Shown in pieces: positions 45,601-55,520 of a stretch of DNA of 64,000 nt. The stretch lies in the NCBI GenBank assembly GCA_032622095.1, contig CP136061.1, positions 52,713,762-52,777,761 on the forward strand. Direction: 5' to 3'. The stretch's first letter is position 1, and every line of letters begins with the position of its first letter. Position numbers and translations under genes: made by a program. The stretch comes from Siphonodentalium dalli. Its lineage: Eukaryota > Mollusca > Scaphopoda > Gadilida > Siphonodentaliidae. The notes under the pieces were generated by a model. It saw only the letters and a list, made by a program, of their open reading frames with translations. It made no database searches and was not told the origin of the DNA.

Positions 45601-46063
45601 GTGTAAAAAGATGCCAATGGATGCGAATCGTCATGATGAGCATATCTGTCACATATGTGGAAAGATATACACATCTAAGGGAAATCTGCAAACTCACCTT
45701 TTACGACATTCAGATGCAAAGCCTTATGCCTGTGCAGAATGTCCCATGTGTTTTTATACAAATACAGCGCTTAAGAGCCATATGACAAAACACTCCAATC
45801 AGAAACCACACAGCTGTGATGTCTGTGAGAAAAAGTTTGCATCCACAAACCTTTTGATTAGACACAAAACAGTTCACTCAGAACACAAGCCTCATAAGTG
45901 TGAAATATGTGACCATGCTTTCCGTGATATCTCAAACCTGAAAAAGCATGAGTACACGCATAAGAAGACAAAGCCACACGTGTGTGAGCAGTGCGGAAAG
46001 GGATTTTGGCGGAAGCCATTTCTTGCTGATCATGTCTTAAAAGAACACTCTACATCTGGGTAG
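42692..46063 (+). CDS. Multi-finger C2H2/C2HC zinc-finger protein
   Basis: Intronless frame of 1123 codons. The frame is open back to 42554, but the first in-frame ATG is 42692 (A at -3), so I start there rather than at the TTG at 42650. No KRAB, ZAD, BTB or SCAN domain is seen in the 68 residues before the first finger. About 30 fingers follow (residues 69-1119): 19 are C-x2-C-x12-H-x3/4-H, and 11 have C-x2-C-x11/12-H-x-C, a rare spacing. TGEK-type linkers are almost absent (TGKK after finger 2, TGEK before finger 20). Fingers 1-8 and 12-19 are a tandem duplication with 1350-base offset, including the spacer DSDLTGPIGNY. The last five fingers (26-30) are uniform C2H2. Likely a nuclear DNA-binding protein; target unknown. 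It could be a domesticated or young lineage-specific paralogue. Confidence 0.93.
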   Translation: MNNQFSVTIAGNVVANDIIDEQLPVQGTSETSKVDKTNGTHESQIHVVGVHIPFENNVANLYDMRKTECKICGICFRLQDQLTLHIKEAHSSELGANSCNYCGKSFRVKCLLRDHITTHTGKKDYICTICERAFATKDTRRRHMKTHKNKKYLACCKCNRVVLASKLLSNHVCGDKSKTNTSTCCYSCHICRTVTPSERSLKDHLKSHDEKNHKLCPKCGRKFSCKDHLYRHMKSHQNTILYECTKCKQFYVTRESFSHHVCKNDDNETKDNMNKMQCNKCLSVFQTESFSAHMCEEKSISEDSLVYEDSDLTGPIGNYSENTSDMEALTQKGILKLSLKVHRTTSHFCLVCGDEFSTKPLLKEHNKIHPKWKCNSCGELCTGETAFYRHVCKANGRGTINKYNKLQCNSCLYVFQTESSFLAHACGKKSNFKDTLVSQASGHKYMDISSMTSSHMANSPLKGKLKLQQVTPVYVEQLHENVNDNISKAKGTKESIVLGVHVSLENKLASFYGTRKIKCRICGIEFLLEDQLTLHIKETHSSELGANTCNYCGKSFKFKCLLINHLAAHTRKKDHVCAICERTFATKDGRRMHMKLHKENRKVFPCSKCKRIFMASKSFSNHICRVKSTKMNTCTSNYSCSICGRVSPSERSLKDHLKSHDEQNHTLCPKCGKHFSSKSSLNKHLKLHQKNRNLYECTKCKTFYVTIKAFSHHVCKSDDETNDSTDKMQCNKCLSVFQTVSSFFVHTCTFEEKGISEDTLVCQDSDLTGPIGNYLENFCKGEIKLQEHMAVHTGEKNHICQFCDKTFYVHSTMKKHMLTHSEESSKTYLCHKCGKTFKSKPTRRHVCNNKVVRRKRSCTCNICGKILAHSARMKEHMILHEGSKNYVCNICGKEFALQDYLNRHIVTHQDNRPRYECNDCQKTFLTKYAFADHTCRTSDGEIMVNINTEIFQCGECLEQFEKQSAFSVHVCKKMPMDANRHDEHICHICGKIYTSKGNLQTHLLRHSDAKPYACAECPMCFYTNTALKSHMTKHSNQKPHSCDVCEKKFASTNLLIRHKTVHSEHKPHKCEICDHAFRDISNLKKHEYTHKKTKPHVCEQCGKGFWRKPFLADHVLKEHSTSG

Positions 46064-46384
46064 CCATTGAGCAGATACACGTATCACTCTGAGACATTCT
46101 TTAAAAACCATTCTGCAAACATACACATAGCATAGATTTGAATAGATTATGCCATGAATCTCTCCTCTGGCTACGCCGGTACTAAAGAGATCATATTCCA
46201 CCAGTTCAAAACATGGGAACTTTTTGATGTTCCGATCTGTTCTGAGTGGGAACTTTATAACATTGAACAAGTAACGCAGGGAATATATTTCCTTGTTAAT
46301 ACTTGTTCCTTAATCCATTTCTCAGTAGAGGTGGTCCCTACTCCAGATTGCATCAATTTCGTGAATTTTGTGAGCCGATCTCGC

Positions 46385-46390
46385 AATAAA
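46385..46390 (+). promoter_or_regulatory. Polyadenylation signal of the zinc-finger gene
   Basis: Canonical AATAAA, about 320 bases after the TAG stop, giving a short 3' UTR. It is the first AATAAA downstream on this strand. Confidence 0.6.
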
Positions 46391-47091
46391 CATTAAATTG
46401 ATTACCGATACAAGGGAGAAATTCCATTATTGTAAGCGACGCAAAGCAGCATCGATCACCAAGGTAACTTAAATAATGCAATCTCGAGCTGAGACCTGTT
46501 TTTTTTTTTCTCCTTTTTTTTCCTTTTTTTTCTTCCATTTATTTATTATTTCCTTAACAAAGGCATTGAGATAAATATATTAAGTATATACATATATGTA
46601 CATAGTTACATGTTGTCAACATGGCGAACAAACATATGTATCTAAATAAATTAAATAAATAATGTCATACATATGATACATATCCTATAATTTGGCTACC
46701 GCACATGTATATATATACTTCACCTGCAGTGAAACATATTATCAAGGAACAGGCATTAACTAAGAATTATATTATCAGCACGGTCTGTGCATTGTGATAA
46801 AATCCCTGTCACAACATCAACACGTTCCCAGATATTTAAATTGTGGAGTATGGTCTCTCTATACGGGCATAGCCAGAGTAGAGATATATGCGATGATTTA
46901 GGCTTGGAAGACATTCTTGCTGATCATTGTGCACATTTGTAGTCTGTATACATTTCTCAAGGATTGGAGGACTACTTAGAAATATTCTACATATATGTGT
47001 GTATTCCGTAATATTCTACATATATGTGTGTATTCTGTGGAAGGACATCATTGACGCCCGTGATATTTAAGGCCAATGTAAATAAATTATC
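46391..47091. other. No gene seen; pyrimidine tract and 31-base tandem
   Basis: T/C-rich tract at about 46498-46540. AATATTCTACATATATGTGTGTATTC-type unit occurs twice (about 46981-47036). No gene. Confidence 0.5.
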
Positions 47092-47203
47092 AAATATCAA
47101 AAATAAAATTCACCTTGCCGCCGCATTTTTCTGAACAACATGGATGTAAATCCAAGTTTTTCAGAAAAATGCGGCGGCAAGGTGAATTTTATTTTTGATA
47201 TTT
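47092..47203. repeat. Perfect 44-base hairpin, 24-base loop
   Basis: Left arm 47092-47135 and right arm 47160-47203 are exact reverse complements, including ATTCACCTTGCCGCCGCATT in the middle. No mismatch in 44 base pairs. Could be a very young hairpin MITE or a source of a hairpin RNA. Confidence 0.9.
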
Positions 47204-47577
47204 TATTCTTCCTATAACATAAATGGTTATAAACCGTTCTAGGCATTGAAGCATTATCTTATCTTATAGTATACAAGGTGATTTATGTTGTCCAATTTGA
47301 TCAAAAATAGACTTGTATATAGATTAATGGGTCGTTGAAACGAAATTTGACGGTTAAGACATGAGAAAATGTTTTACATAAAAATTATCCAAATAAAAAA
47401 AATGAGTAGGAGACTAAATATAGGGTCGGGAGGAGACGGATGTAAATCAGGCAATTTGTTTTTATATTGGCCTTGAAGACAAACTACATCTACGTGTATT
47501 ATACTGTAACATAATATAGATGCGCATAAGGGCTTGGGAGACATCCTTGAAGAAAAATCTACATGCGCGCACAGAGT

Positions 47578-47830
47578 CGTTATTTCGTGGCAAAATCGAA
47601 ATCAGAAATTGATTTCGAGGGTGGGGCTAAACCGCGATTACGTTGATTTCTGGTCAGGTTGAGTTTTAAAACTGCGAGGTGGAGAAATATTGGTTTGTGA
47701 ATATACATTATGAATTGATTCTGATTACAGAATCCGATTACCACGAAATAACGATTAGGGTCTCATCGTTTACCGAACTATATTGTATACACCTTGTAAT
47801 TAATAATCGGAATCAAACCACGAAATAACA
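47578..47830. repeat. Short-TIR stretch (CGTTATTTCGTGG)
   Basis: CGTTATTTCGTGG at 47578-47590 is answered by CCACGAAATAACG at 47741-47753 and again by CCACGAAATAACA at 47818-47830. It may be a small TIR element with a duplicated right end. Confidence 0.45.
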
Positions 47831-47864
47831 CCACTGTGTCCCCCGTAGATGGATATTAACCAGA

Positions 47865-48207
47865 GCCGGGAACACGTCATAATTTGCTTTTTAAAAATGG
47901 CGGCCGGATATCACGCCTGGAGTTTTTTACATTTCCGTTTTTCTTCAATAACACTGAGTATGGCAGAGATTTGTTTTTATTGAGATTTTGGCGTTCAAAT
48001 TTCACAACCTCGGAAAAATGATGACCGATGTCACTTGAACACTTAATTATATCTATATCCTCTCAACAGTCATATAATGGGATGGGATTCACAGTGTGCT
48101 GGCATAAATGGTACATAGCTCAGTCCCTATATTTTGTCTGTGATTTTTATAGAATGTATAGAAAACACTCACTTCGATGTGAGCAAATTATGCCGTATGT
48201 TCCCGGC
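47865..48207. mobile_element. MITE-like element, 343 bases, 25-base TIRs
   Basis: Left end GCCGGGAACACGTCATAATT then TGCT; right end AGCA then AATTATGCCGTATGTTCCCG then GC. One small indel separates them. The interior is plain; a 73-codon frame across it is not supported. Confidence 0.6.
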
Positions 48208-48770
48208 CTTTGTACACACATTATATATCTACAGGTATGTAGGCTATAAATATACATCGGGGACGTGACTATATGGCCTTGTAATTGTCAATTTTAATCA
48301 CGTAACCCCTTTCTATACTAAATGGATTCTCCCACTCAGTTAATACAAGTTATAAACTTATACATTGGCATGGTCTATTATTTATTGAGAGGGGTGTCAG
48401 GAAAAATGACCAGACGACAGGATGATGAAAATATAATACAATTTCCGAAGGGATCTACTCGTGGATGAGTATTTAGTATAGAAAGGGTCAAACCAAACCA
48501 TGTTCAATCTTTGGCAAATTTCATTCGCATCAATCCATGCATTGTGTCAGAATATTCTAATTGTCCAACTGGAATCTGAACCTTTGAAACAATCGACGAT
48601 TTCCAAACTATTTAATTAAGAACCACCCTGTAGTTTGGAATTTTGTAATAGGATGTCAATTGAGTCTATTTACACATTTCATGAAAGCTGTTGAAACTAC
48701 ATGCAGTAAGAACAACTTTTAGACTCTGCTTAAAAACAACACATTTTCACGACATTTCGGTGGGACACCC
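48208..48770. other. No gene seen
   Basis: No recognisable gene or repeat in this AT-rich stretch. Confidence 0.45.
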
Positions 48771-48774
48771 CTGT

Positions 48775-48945
48775 TACGCCAGCTTTTGAAGTAACTGACC
48801 ACTTTTGTAATAAATTCGCCAGCTTTTGTAGTAAAGTGAGGTCTCCGACTTTGTAATAAAAATCGCCAGCTATTGTAGTAAAAAAAACCATGTCTCCACA
48901 TTTGTAATAACAAAATTACATCTTTTGAGGTAAATAGACTCAAAC
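48775..48945. repeat. Minisatellite of (GCCAGCTTTTGTAGTAAA) type, first block
   Basis: Diverged copies of two alternating words, GCCAGCTTTTG(A/T)AGTAA and CCACTTTTGTAATAAA, spaced 20-35 bases. The same array occurs at 49505-49845 in both orientations. Confidence 0.7.
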
Positions 48946-48974
48946 AATTTTATCGGCGCTGGAGGATTTTCATG

Positions 48975-50440
48975 ACAAAATCAACCCGATAATCCATAGC
49001 GGATATCGCCCATACGAGTGTGACTTTCCATGTTACTGGACTGACAGAACGTCTTCAGACACATATCGGGTCACCAGCGTGGAATATGTTATGTATTGTC
49101 AGACTCATGGTCACACCGAACTTCTTCTGACAAACGTCGCACCTGTAAGGTCGTTCACCTGTGAATTGTCAGATTGCCGGACTGACTGGGAACAATCTTA
49201 CATACCCGTATGATTGATCACCTATGTGTTCTCTTGTGCTTAGGCAGGGAACCGGAATAACTAAATACCTCCTGGTACACGTCACACTCGTATGGGTGAT
49301 CAACTGTGGATTCTCTTGTGTGCTGGTATGACTGAAAGCTATTCGTCACACTCGTATGGTCGATTACTGGTGTGGATTCTTTTGTCAGGGAACCGGACTC
49401 GCTAAATTCCTTCGGCCACAAGTCACACTCGTACGGGCGATAGCCGCTATGGATTATCGGCTTGACTTTGTCATGAAAATCGTCCAGCGCCGGTAAAATG
49501 GATTGAATCGATTTACTTCAAAAGCTGTAATTTTGTTATTACAAAAGTGGAGACATGGTTTTGTTTACAACAAAAGCTGGCGATTTATATTACAAAAGCG
49601 GAGACCCTGCTTTACTACAAAAGCTGGCGAGTTTATTACAAAAGTGGTGACATACTTCAAAAGCTGGCGAATTTTACTTCAAAAGTGGAGACCTACTTCA
49701 AAAGTGGTCAGTTACTTCAAAAAATCGCCAGCTTTTGTAGTAAAGTGAGGTCTCAGCTTTTGTAATAAAAATCGCCAGCTTTTGTAGTAAAAAAAACCAT
49801 GTCTCCACTTTTGTAATAAAAAAATTACAGCTTTTGAAGTAAACACCCAATCAATTTTTACGGCCGCTTGAAGATTTTCGTGACAAAGCAACCGATAATC
49901 CACAGCGGCTATCGCCCATACGGGTGTGACTTATGGCCGAAGGAATTTAGAGAGTCCGGTTCCATGGCAAAAGAATCCACACCGATAACCGACCATACGA
50001 GTGTGTCGAATAGCTTTCAGTCACACCAACACAGGAGAATCCACACATTCGATCGCCCGTACGAGTGTGACGTGTACCAGGAGGCATCTAGTGAGTCCTG
50101 TTCCCTGCCAAAGGATAAGAGAACACACATGGTGATCAATCATACGAGTATGTAAGATTGTTCCCAGTCAGTCCGGTAATCTGACAATTCACACTGGTGA
50201 ACGCCCTTACGAGTGTGATCCGATTCCGTGCCTAATAGAACATAATAGATGGTCAATCATACGAGCATGTAAGACTGTTCCCAGTAGTCCGGTATCCTGA
50301 CAATTCAACCTGGTGAACGCCCTTATGGGTGCGACGTTTGTCAGAAGAAGTTCGGTGTGACTGTGAGTTTGACAATACATAATATAATCCACGCTGGTGA
50401 CCAGATGTGTGACCGAAGACGTTATGTCAGTCCAGTAACA
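48975..50440. pseudogene. Decayed C2H2 zinc-finger sequence in an inverted repeat
   Basis: Minus-strand codons over about 49470-49060 and plus-strand codons over about 49890-50420 read the same relic: RPYECDVYQE, HTGERPYECD and a finger starting GERPY(R/G)CDVCQKKFGVT whose C-x2-C-x12-H-x3-H spacing is intact in both arms (plus copy at about 50330-50395). Other fingers have lost ligands, and stops and frameshifts break the frame, so it is a pseudogene. The TGERPYECD linkers differ from those of the intact gene upstream, so it comes from another zinc-finger family. A third short piece is at 48975-49035. Confidence 0.8.
49505..49845. repeat. Minisatellite at the centre of the zinc-finger inverted repeat
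   Basis: CTACAAAAGCTGGCGA / TTACAAAAGTGGAGAC words run from 49505, then change to their complements at about 49727, which is the symmetry point of the inverted repeat. Low-complexity frames such as 'KSWR..LQKWR' result and are not genes. Confidence 0.75.
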
Positions 50441-50544
50441 TGACAACATCTATATTTTCTCGAAATTAGGTGATGTAGCAGATATATCAGTTACAACAAC
50501 GGAAAATAGTTGGTCTATTCGGCGTCGTCTTTGGAGGCAATGTC

Positions 50545-50705
50545 CTATGTCAAACTTTCAAGTTGCAATGTTCGTGGTGCCAAAAGGTTCAGTCTCCTTT
50601 CGAAATTTATTCAACGAAATAAACGAATACAAATAATGCTATATAGTCGATTATCAAGCAGAACAATCAAAAATGAAACGCATAACAAATTAGGAACTAT
50701 GTATA
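50545..50705 (-). mobile_element. LTR/primer-binding-site-like fragment, copy 1
   Basis: Minus-strand copy of the sequence at 51243-51402. Reads (complement) a degenerate TTGGCACCACGAACATTGC after an ACTGAACC edge. See copy 2 for the interpretation. Confidence 0.4.
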
Positions 50706-51242
50706 GTATGCGATTGTGGTTGATGAAGAATACTAATAATTAGTTAACGTTTATCCCCAAGGTTTCTCGCGGACTGATAACTTAACATAAAATACAATTT
50801 TGACACAGAGCATAGATTGAATTGAATTCTACAACCTGTATTTTAGTGTGATATTATATAGTGGCGACTGGATGTTTGTGACAAAGGAACGTTTATAATA
50901 TTTCCATTCCATAAAATGGAAAAACCAACATGTTCCAAAGACTCATTATGGAAAGGGTATTCCAAATTAAATATCAACCCAAAAAGAATGCGATCTAACG
51001 ACGTCTTCCTATCAGTAACGAAAATGAATTCTACGTTGATATGGAAATGACGTAACAATGACAAAAAACACTGAATGTATCTTCTAATCTGATATGAAGG
51101 GCCCAACAATGATCGAAAGGCCTAATTACAATTAGTAGATAAAGAAGATATATCTGTCGTCATGTCAGAAATGATTTGTTTCTATATATAAGTTATCAGT
51201 CCACGAGACACCACAACATTCCCTGTCTATAGTACACCACTT
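50706..51242. other. No gene seen
   Basis: An 88-codon reverse frame (51109-50843) has no recognisable signature. Otherwise plain sequence; part may be the upstream portion of the LTR-like fragment at 51243. Confidence 0.4.
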
Positions 51243-51402
51243 CAATTCGTTCCTACATGTAATTGTGGTGTGCGTTTCATTTTTTATTGCTCTGCCTGAC
51301 AATTGAAAATGCAATCATTTGTATTCGTATATTTTATTGAATAAACTTTGAAAGGACACTGAACATGTTGGCGCCCCGAACATTGCGACTTGTGTATAGC
51401 CT
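51243..51402 (+). mobile_element. LTR/primer-binding-site-like fragment, copy 2
   Basis: A stretch with TTGAATAAACTTTG (polyadenylation-like) ends ACTGAACA and is followed after two bases by TTGGCGCCCCGAAC (51368-51381). TGGCGCC(C)GAAC is the known primer-binding start for tRNA-Lys-primed LTR retroelements, and LTRs end in CA. So this may be the 3' part of an LTR and its primer site. No gag or pol frame is near. Confidence 0.45.
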
Positions 51403-51506
51403 TCATGATAGCATATTATACATAGCTATTCAAAAACTATACGGTCCAAGATGAGGTTGGGGATCAAGTTAAGTAATTATTTCACTTTCATCAACCACAA
51501 TCGCGT

Positions 51507-51657
51507 TCAATTCGTTCCTAATTGTGTTATGCGTTTCATTGTTGATACCTCTGCCTGATAACCAACAATAAAATTATTTGTATTCGTATATCTCGTTGAA
51601 TAAATTGTGCAAGGAGACTGAACCTTTTGGCACCATGAACATTGCGACTTGAAAGTT
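51507..51657 (+). mobile_element. LTR/primer-binding-site-like fragment, copy 3
   Basis: Diverged tandem copy of 51243-51402, 264 bases downstream. The primer-site-like word is TTGGCACCATGAACATTGCG (51627). Confidence 0.4.
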
Positions 51658-53950
51658 TTACATAGGACAAACTATATATATATATGTCATTCGTAAATAT
51701 ATTTTGTGTGCTGTGGCGTCATACTGCATGAAGAAGTCATATTTATAGCGACACAGCAAATGCTTGCTGGTTGTTGTGGACCCCCCCCCCCCCTAAATTC
51801 TACAGACTCGGTACTGCAATAGCTGTCGAGTCTGTGTTTTAACCAGAGTGGATAGCTTACTTTTACTTTAAACATATTTTATTCGAATAAAAATATACAA
51901 AAGGGATCGGGGCACAAGTTATTTCAACTTAGGTAGCCCCTCTCCCGTACAAAATTGACAATACATTGTTATTAAATGACAAAAAGGCGATAACAGAAAC
52001 GTTTGTATATTGTGAGAAAACAATTTGAGTTTGCATTATGTCGAATAATATCTTTCAGCGTATGTGTCTATGGATTACCATGAGGACGAGCATAAAGCTG
52101 AATTGGTATAGTAGTGAATTTGGCGATTCGGCCGATGACGCCCTTGACAGTTACGCTGTAAGAAATTATCGATGTGTATACAAATGATGGATGTGGCGAT
52201 CCGAATGAGGGAGGGGTGTCTAGCAATGTTTGTGTTTGGTGTATGTTGAGCGATTTGTTGTTGACATCGGATTGTGGCTATATGTCAGCGCAGCCAGACA
52301 GTCATGAATCAAAGCGTTTTGTCGCAGCAATATACTGTTGCACTGAGTGGATAGCTCATTCGCTGTCTGAGTTTAGTGGTTGAGTTATTTATATAGATGA
52401 AGAAACGATGAATACTCACTTATATACATGTGAGACATTTTGCCGCCATTTCTGGACATATTCTGACGTGTAGGTTCCGGCCCTGATACTCATAATCGGA
52501 GCTTGTGTTGGTGATTATTTGTTGGCCATAATCGCTCTCTTTTAAAATTGTTTTAGCAGTAAAGCCATATCGCACTGTTAGTGATTATTTGTTGTGCGTG
52601 TGTGGTCCATAATCACCCGCCTTTAAATTGTTTTACCAGTTAAGCCCCCCCCCCAAACCTCTTTGTTTCCGATACCTGCCTGGCTGAGATTTTTTGCCTG
52701 CCTCATTTTTTTTTTTGGTAAATTTTCTCCAGAAAGTTACTCTATATAGTTATATGTCAGAGTTTCAGTGTGAATATTTATCGTTTTCCCAATCCCATAA
52801 GTAAAAATAAGTAGGTTATTAAGCTCAACGTTGGTTGAGATCTTACTGCAGAGTGAATGAATTCAAGGGACAACATGCTGTGATCCATTGATTCATGCTT
52901 GGCTTATTTTCAATACACATAGATCTACCATATGCCATGGCACCATGACTACACTAAACGGCTGAAATGTTTTAAATAAAAAAAATATTTGCAAAAAAAA
53001 CCCCTACCTGTCTTGAAATTTTCCCCACTGTTATCGAAAACAGAGAAGTTTTTTTTTTTGGCCTGAGCCACATCACACTGCAATCGATTGAATGCAGTTC
53101 TGTGCGGCTTCCCGTCCTGTGTTGTTATACGTCCCGTTCTCGGTTTGAATTTGTTCACACTTCCGAATTTTTGTTTTAAATGGACCATATTTCAAATTAA
53201 TTCTATTATATCTCGACGTTAGCAAACCAGATATTCAGTTATATTGTTATCAATAGAAATGGAACTTAGGATCCGTGTTGTTATGAGAAAAAGTGTCGCG
53301 CTAAACCGTACCTCAGAGTCTACGAAATTTATATTCGAACACGAGAAGAGAAGTTATTATTTGTTTTCCGCTTGGGGAAACTTGTGTCAGTAATATTACT
53401 CGATCTGTTAACTGATTCCTGATTTATGTGACGATGATCTGGAAAGTTCCTTCCGGGTGCATAATGGAGTGTCTCGGACTGCGTTCGGTATATGTCACAC
53501 GTATATGGATCGACGGTCTACCATATTTTGTTCCGTCTGTATTGTAGACTGCGTAACAAATTTCTAATATATCTCACACTGATCATGATATGGCCCAGAT
53601 TCAGAGTGGAGTAACGCTTCTGTTAGAATGACGAATCGGGTAGATAGTTCCTAGTACATGTCTCATTTAAATGGAATATATTCCGATTGTAGCGCAAATT
53701 GCATTAATTTGGTATACTAGAATGAGTAACTTGAATAATTAAAGGTGGATTATCTCTTTGAAAACATGTATTATATAATTGTATAGTTACCGGGGTACAA
53801 AATATTAGATTTGAATCGAAGCCTCCTGTCCGGAAATGCTTCTATCGATTAATATTTATTTTATTTCGAATATTTTCTGGTCTTAAAATTTGTGGTTGTC
53901 TAGCTAACGAACAATAGCGGTTATAGTGCAGCGGCCAAATCGAAAAAGAG
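51658..53950. other. Mostly plain sequence; small tandem at 52511-52645
   Basis: C13 tract at about 51781. Two units of about 70 bases at 52511-52566 and 52580-52645 share GTGATTATTTGTTG, CCATAATC and TTAAA(A)TTGTTTTA(G/C)CAGT. One possible coding frame is listed separately. No other gene is recognisable. Confidence 0.45.
52949..53188 (-). CDS. Unrecognised 79-codon frame, possible exon
   Basis: Starts with an ATG and reads MVHLKQKFGSVNKFKPRTGR, then a basic, Lys/Arg-rich segment to about residue 45. This part is less AT-rich than its surroundings. A GT-AG-like donor (ACAG/GTAGGG) occurs near residue 61, so the start could be a first exon. A poly(A) run inside the frame (KKK) and the lack of any family signature argue against it. 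I do not recognise it and give it little weight. Confidence 0.15.
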   Translation of the reverse strand: MVHLKQKFGSVNKFKPRTGRITTQDGKPHRTAFNRLQCDVAQAKKKNFSVFDNSGENFKTGRGFFCKYFFYLKHFSRLV

Positions 53951-54044
53951 CTCTAGTTTTCGAGATACCCCTACCCACGGTAGAACAAGTTAAAACTAAC
54001 TTTTTTTAAAGGAGAAATATATACTCTTTACGAAAATGATAGTG

Positions 54045-55400
54045 AAAAATAACGGAATTGGTGGTGGCTATTCTCAAATTGACGATGAACGATACCCACC
54101 AGTGACTTTTCCCAGAAATTAACGATTTTGGTAAAGTGAGCCCTGCGGCTATGTCCTAAGATATTTGCCCACATTGTTGGTGTTAAAATGACTACAGCAT
54201 ACCATATTTGTACCTGATATGCAAGAAGTGTTGGTTAATTTTGATTTTCGTGCCATTTGGAGCCGAAACATTTATTTTTTGTTGAAAAATCCATCTTTTT
54301 CGAAAAATATATATTTTTCGAACATTATCATTCAAACGTATATTGCAATAATATTGAAATATTTAGGTCATATGGCGTAGTAGTTATCTGTTAAGCATAT
54401 GAAGAAAGAAATTAACAACAATTTTGAACGGTTTGCGAGATATTGGATTTTAGCTACCCCTCCCCCAAACACGTTTTTGGTCGAAAAAAATACATATTTT
54501 TGATAATGTCATTACAAACATTTTTGAATTGATCTGAATGGGACCCAATATAAATATTGTACTGATAGTGTTGTTCAGAGATGCCGTTTAATCGATTACA
54601 GATGTGTTCAGGCTTTCAGACCCCCATTTACAACAACAACAATTATTTTATTGATAACAGTTAATTGTGCATGCATTAACATCGGTGTTAAGTACTAAAA
54701 CCTTTGTTATAAGCAACGTGACCAACTATATAACATATGGCTCAGTAGTTATCTGGACAACACAAGTAGAAAGAATTTGACAGAAATTGGAAAATAACGG
54801 AATAGGTGGTGGCTATTGTCAAATCGACGATGAGCGATACCCTCCAATGACTTTTTCCAGAAATTAACGATTTTAGTAAAGCGAGCCCTGTGGCTATGTC
54901 CTAGCCTATTTGCCCATATTGTTGGGGTTAAAATCACTACATCATACCATACTTCTACCTGATATGAAAAAAAAAGTGTTGGTTAATTTAGATCTTCCTG
55001 CCATTTGGAACCAAAATATTTATTTTTTGCTGAAAAATCGCACTTTTTCACAAAAATATTATTTTTCGAACATTATCATTCAAATGGATATTGTTATAAT
55101 GCCCAAATATTTAATTGTTATGGTGATGCAGTTATTTGCCAAGCATATGCAGAAAGAAGTTAACGTAAATTTAAAACAATTTGCGAAATAATGGATTTTA
55201 GCTACACCTCCCCATACACGTTTTTGGTCGAAATATTACATATTTTTGTTCAGAACTTTAGCAAACTTCCCAAATTGATCATACTGGGACCCAACATAAT
55301 TCTTTTGCTGAAAATTGAGCCCGGGGACATTGCTTGCGCGATTAAAGACGTGTTCAGTCTTCCAGACCCCAAATTACAACAACGCATTTTATTGGCTATT
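54045..55400 (+). repeat. Two-copy tandem duplication, period about 745 bases
   Basis: Copy A (54045-54690) and copy B (54788-55400) share AACGGAAT(T/A)GGTGGTGGCTA, CCAGAAATTAACGATTTT, GTGAGCCCTG-type words, TTTTTCGAACATTATCATTC and ACACGTTTTTGGTCGAAA. Diverged by many small changes. The frames of 93 and 74 codons in copy B are not open in copy A, so they are not genes. Confidence 0.75.
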
Positions 55401-55425
55401 ACATACACTAATTAAGTGTCGCATA

Positions 55426-55520
55426 TCAATCAACCAATCAATAGTTTATTCTCAAAAAAACAATAATGGTATACAGAGATTACAATAATTGGACAGCTGG
55501 AGAACCCAGCATGTCCGACG
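55426..55520 (-). mobile_element. Possible LINE 3' tail
   Basis: On the minus strand it reads GTATACCATTATTG, then GAGAATAAACTATTGATTGG and TTGATTGATA: an AATAAA signal followed by a short TTGATTG-type tandem, as in other LINE 3' ends. No coding piece is recognisable upstream. Confidence 0.35.

Noticed and set aside
49503-49765. Frames rich in KSWR/LQKWR
   Set aside because: Low-complexity translation of the CAAAAGCTGG minisatellite; equivalent frames occur in several registers and on both strands.
54910-55415. Two frames of 93 and 74 codons
   Set aside because: They are not open in the other copy of the tandem duplication at 54045-54690.
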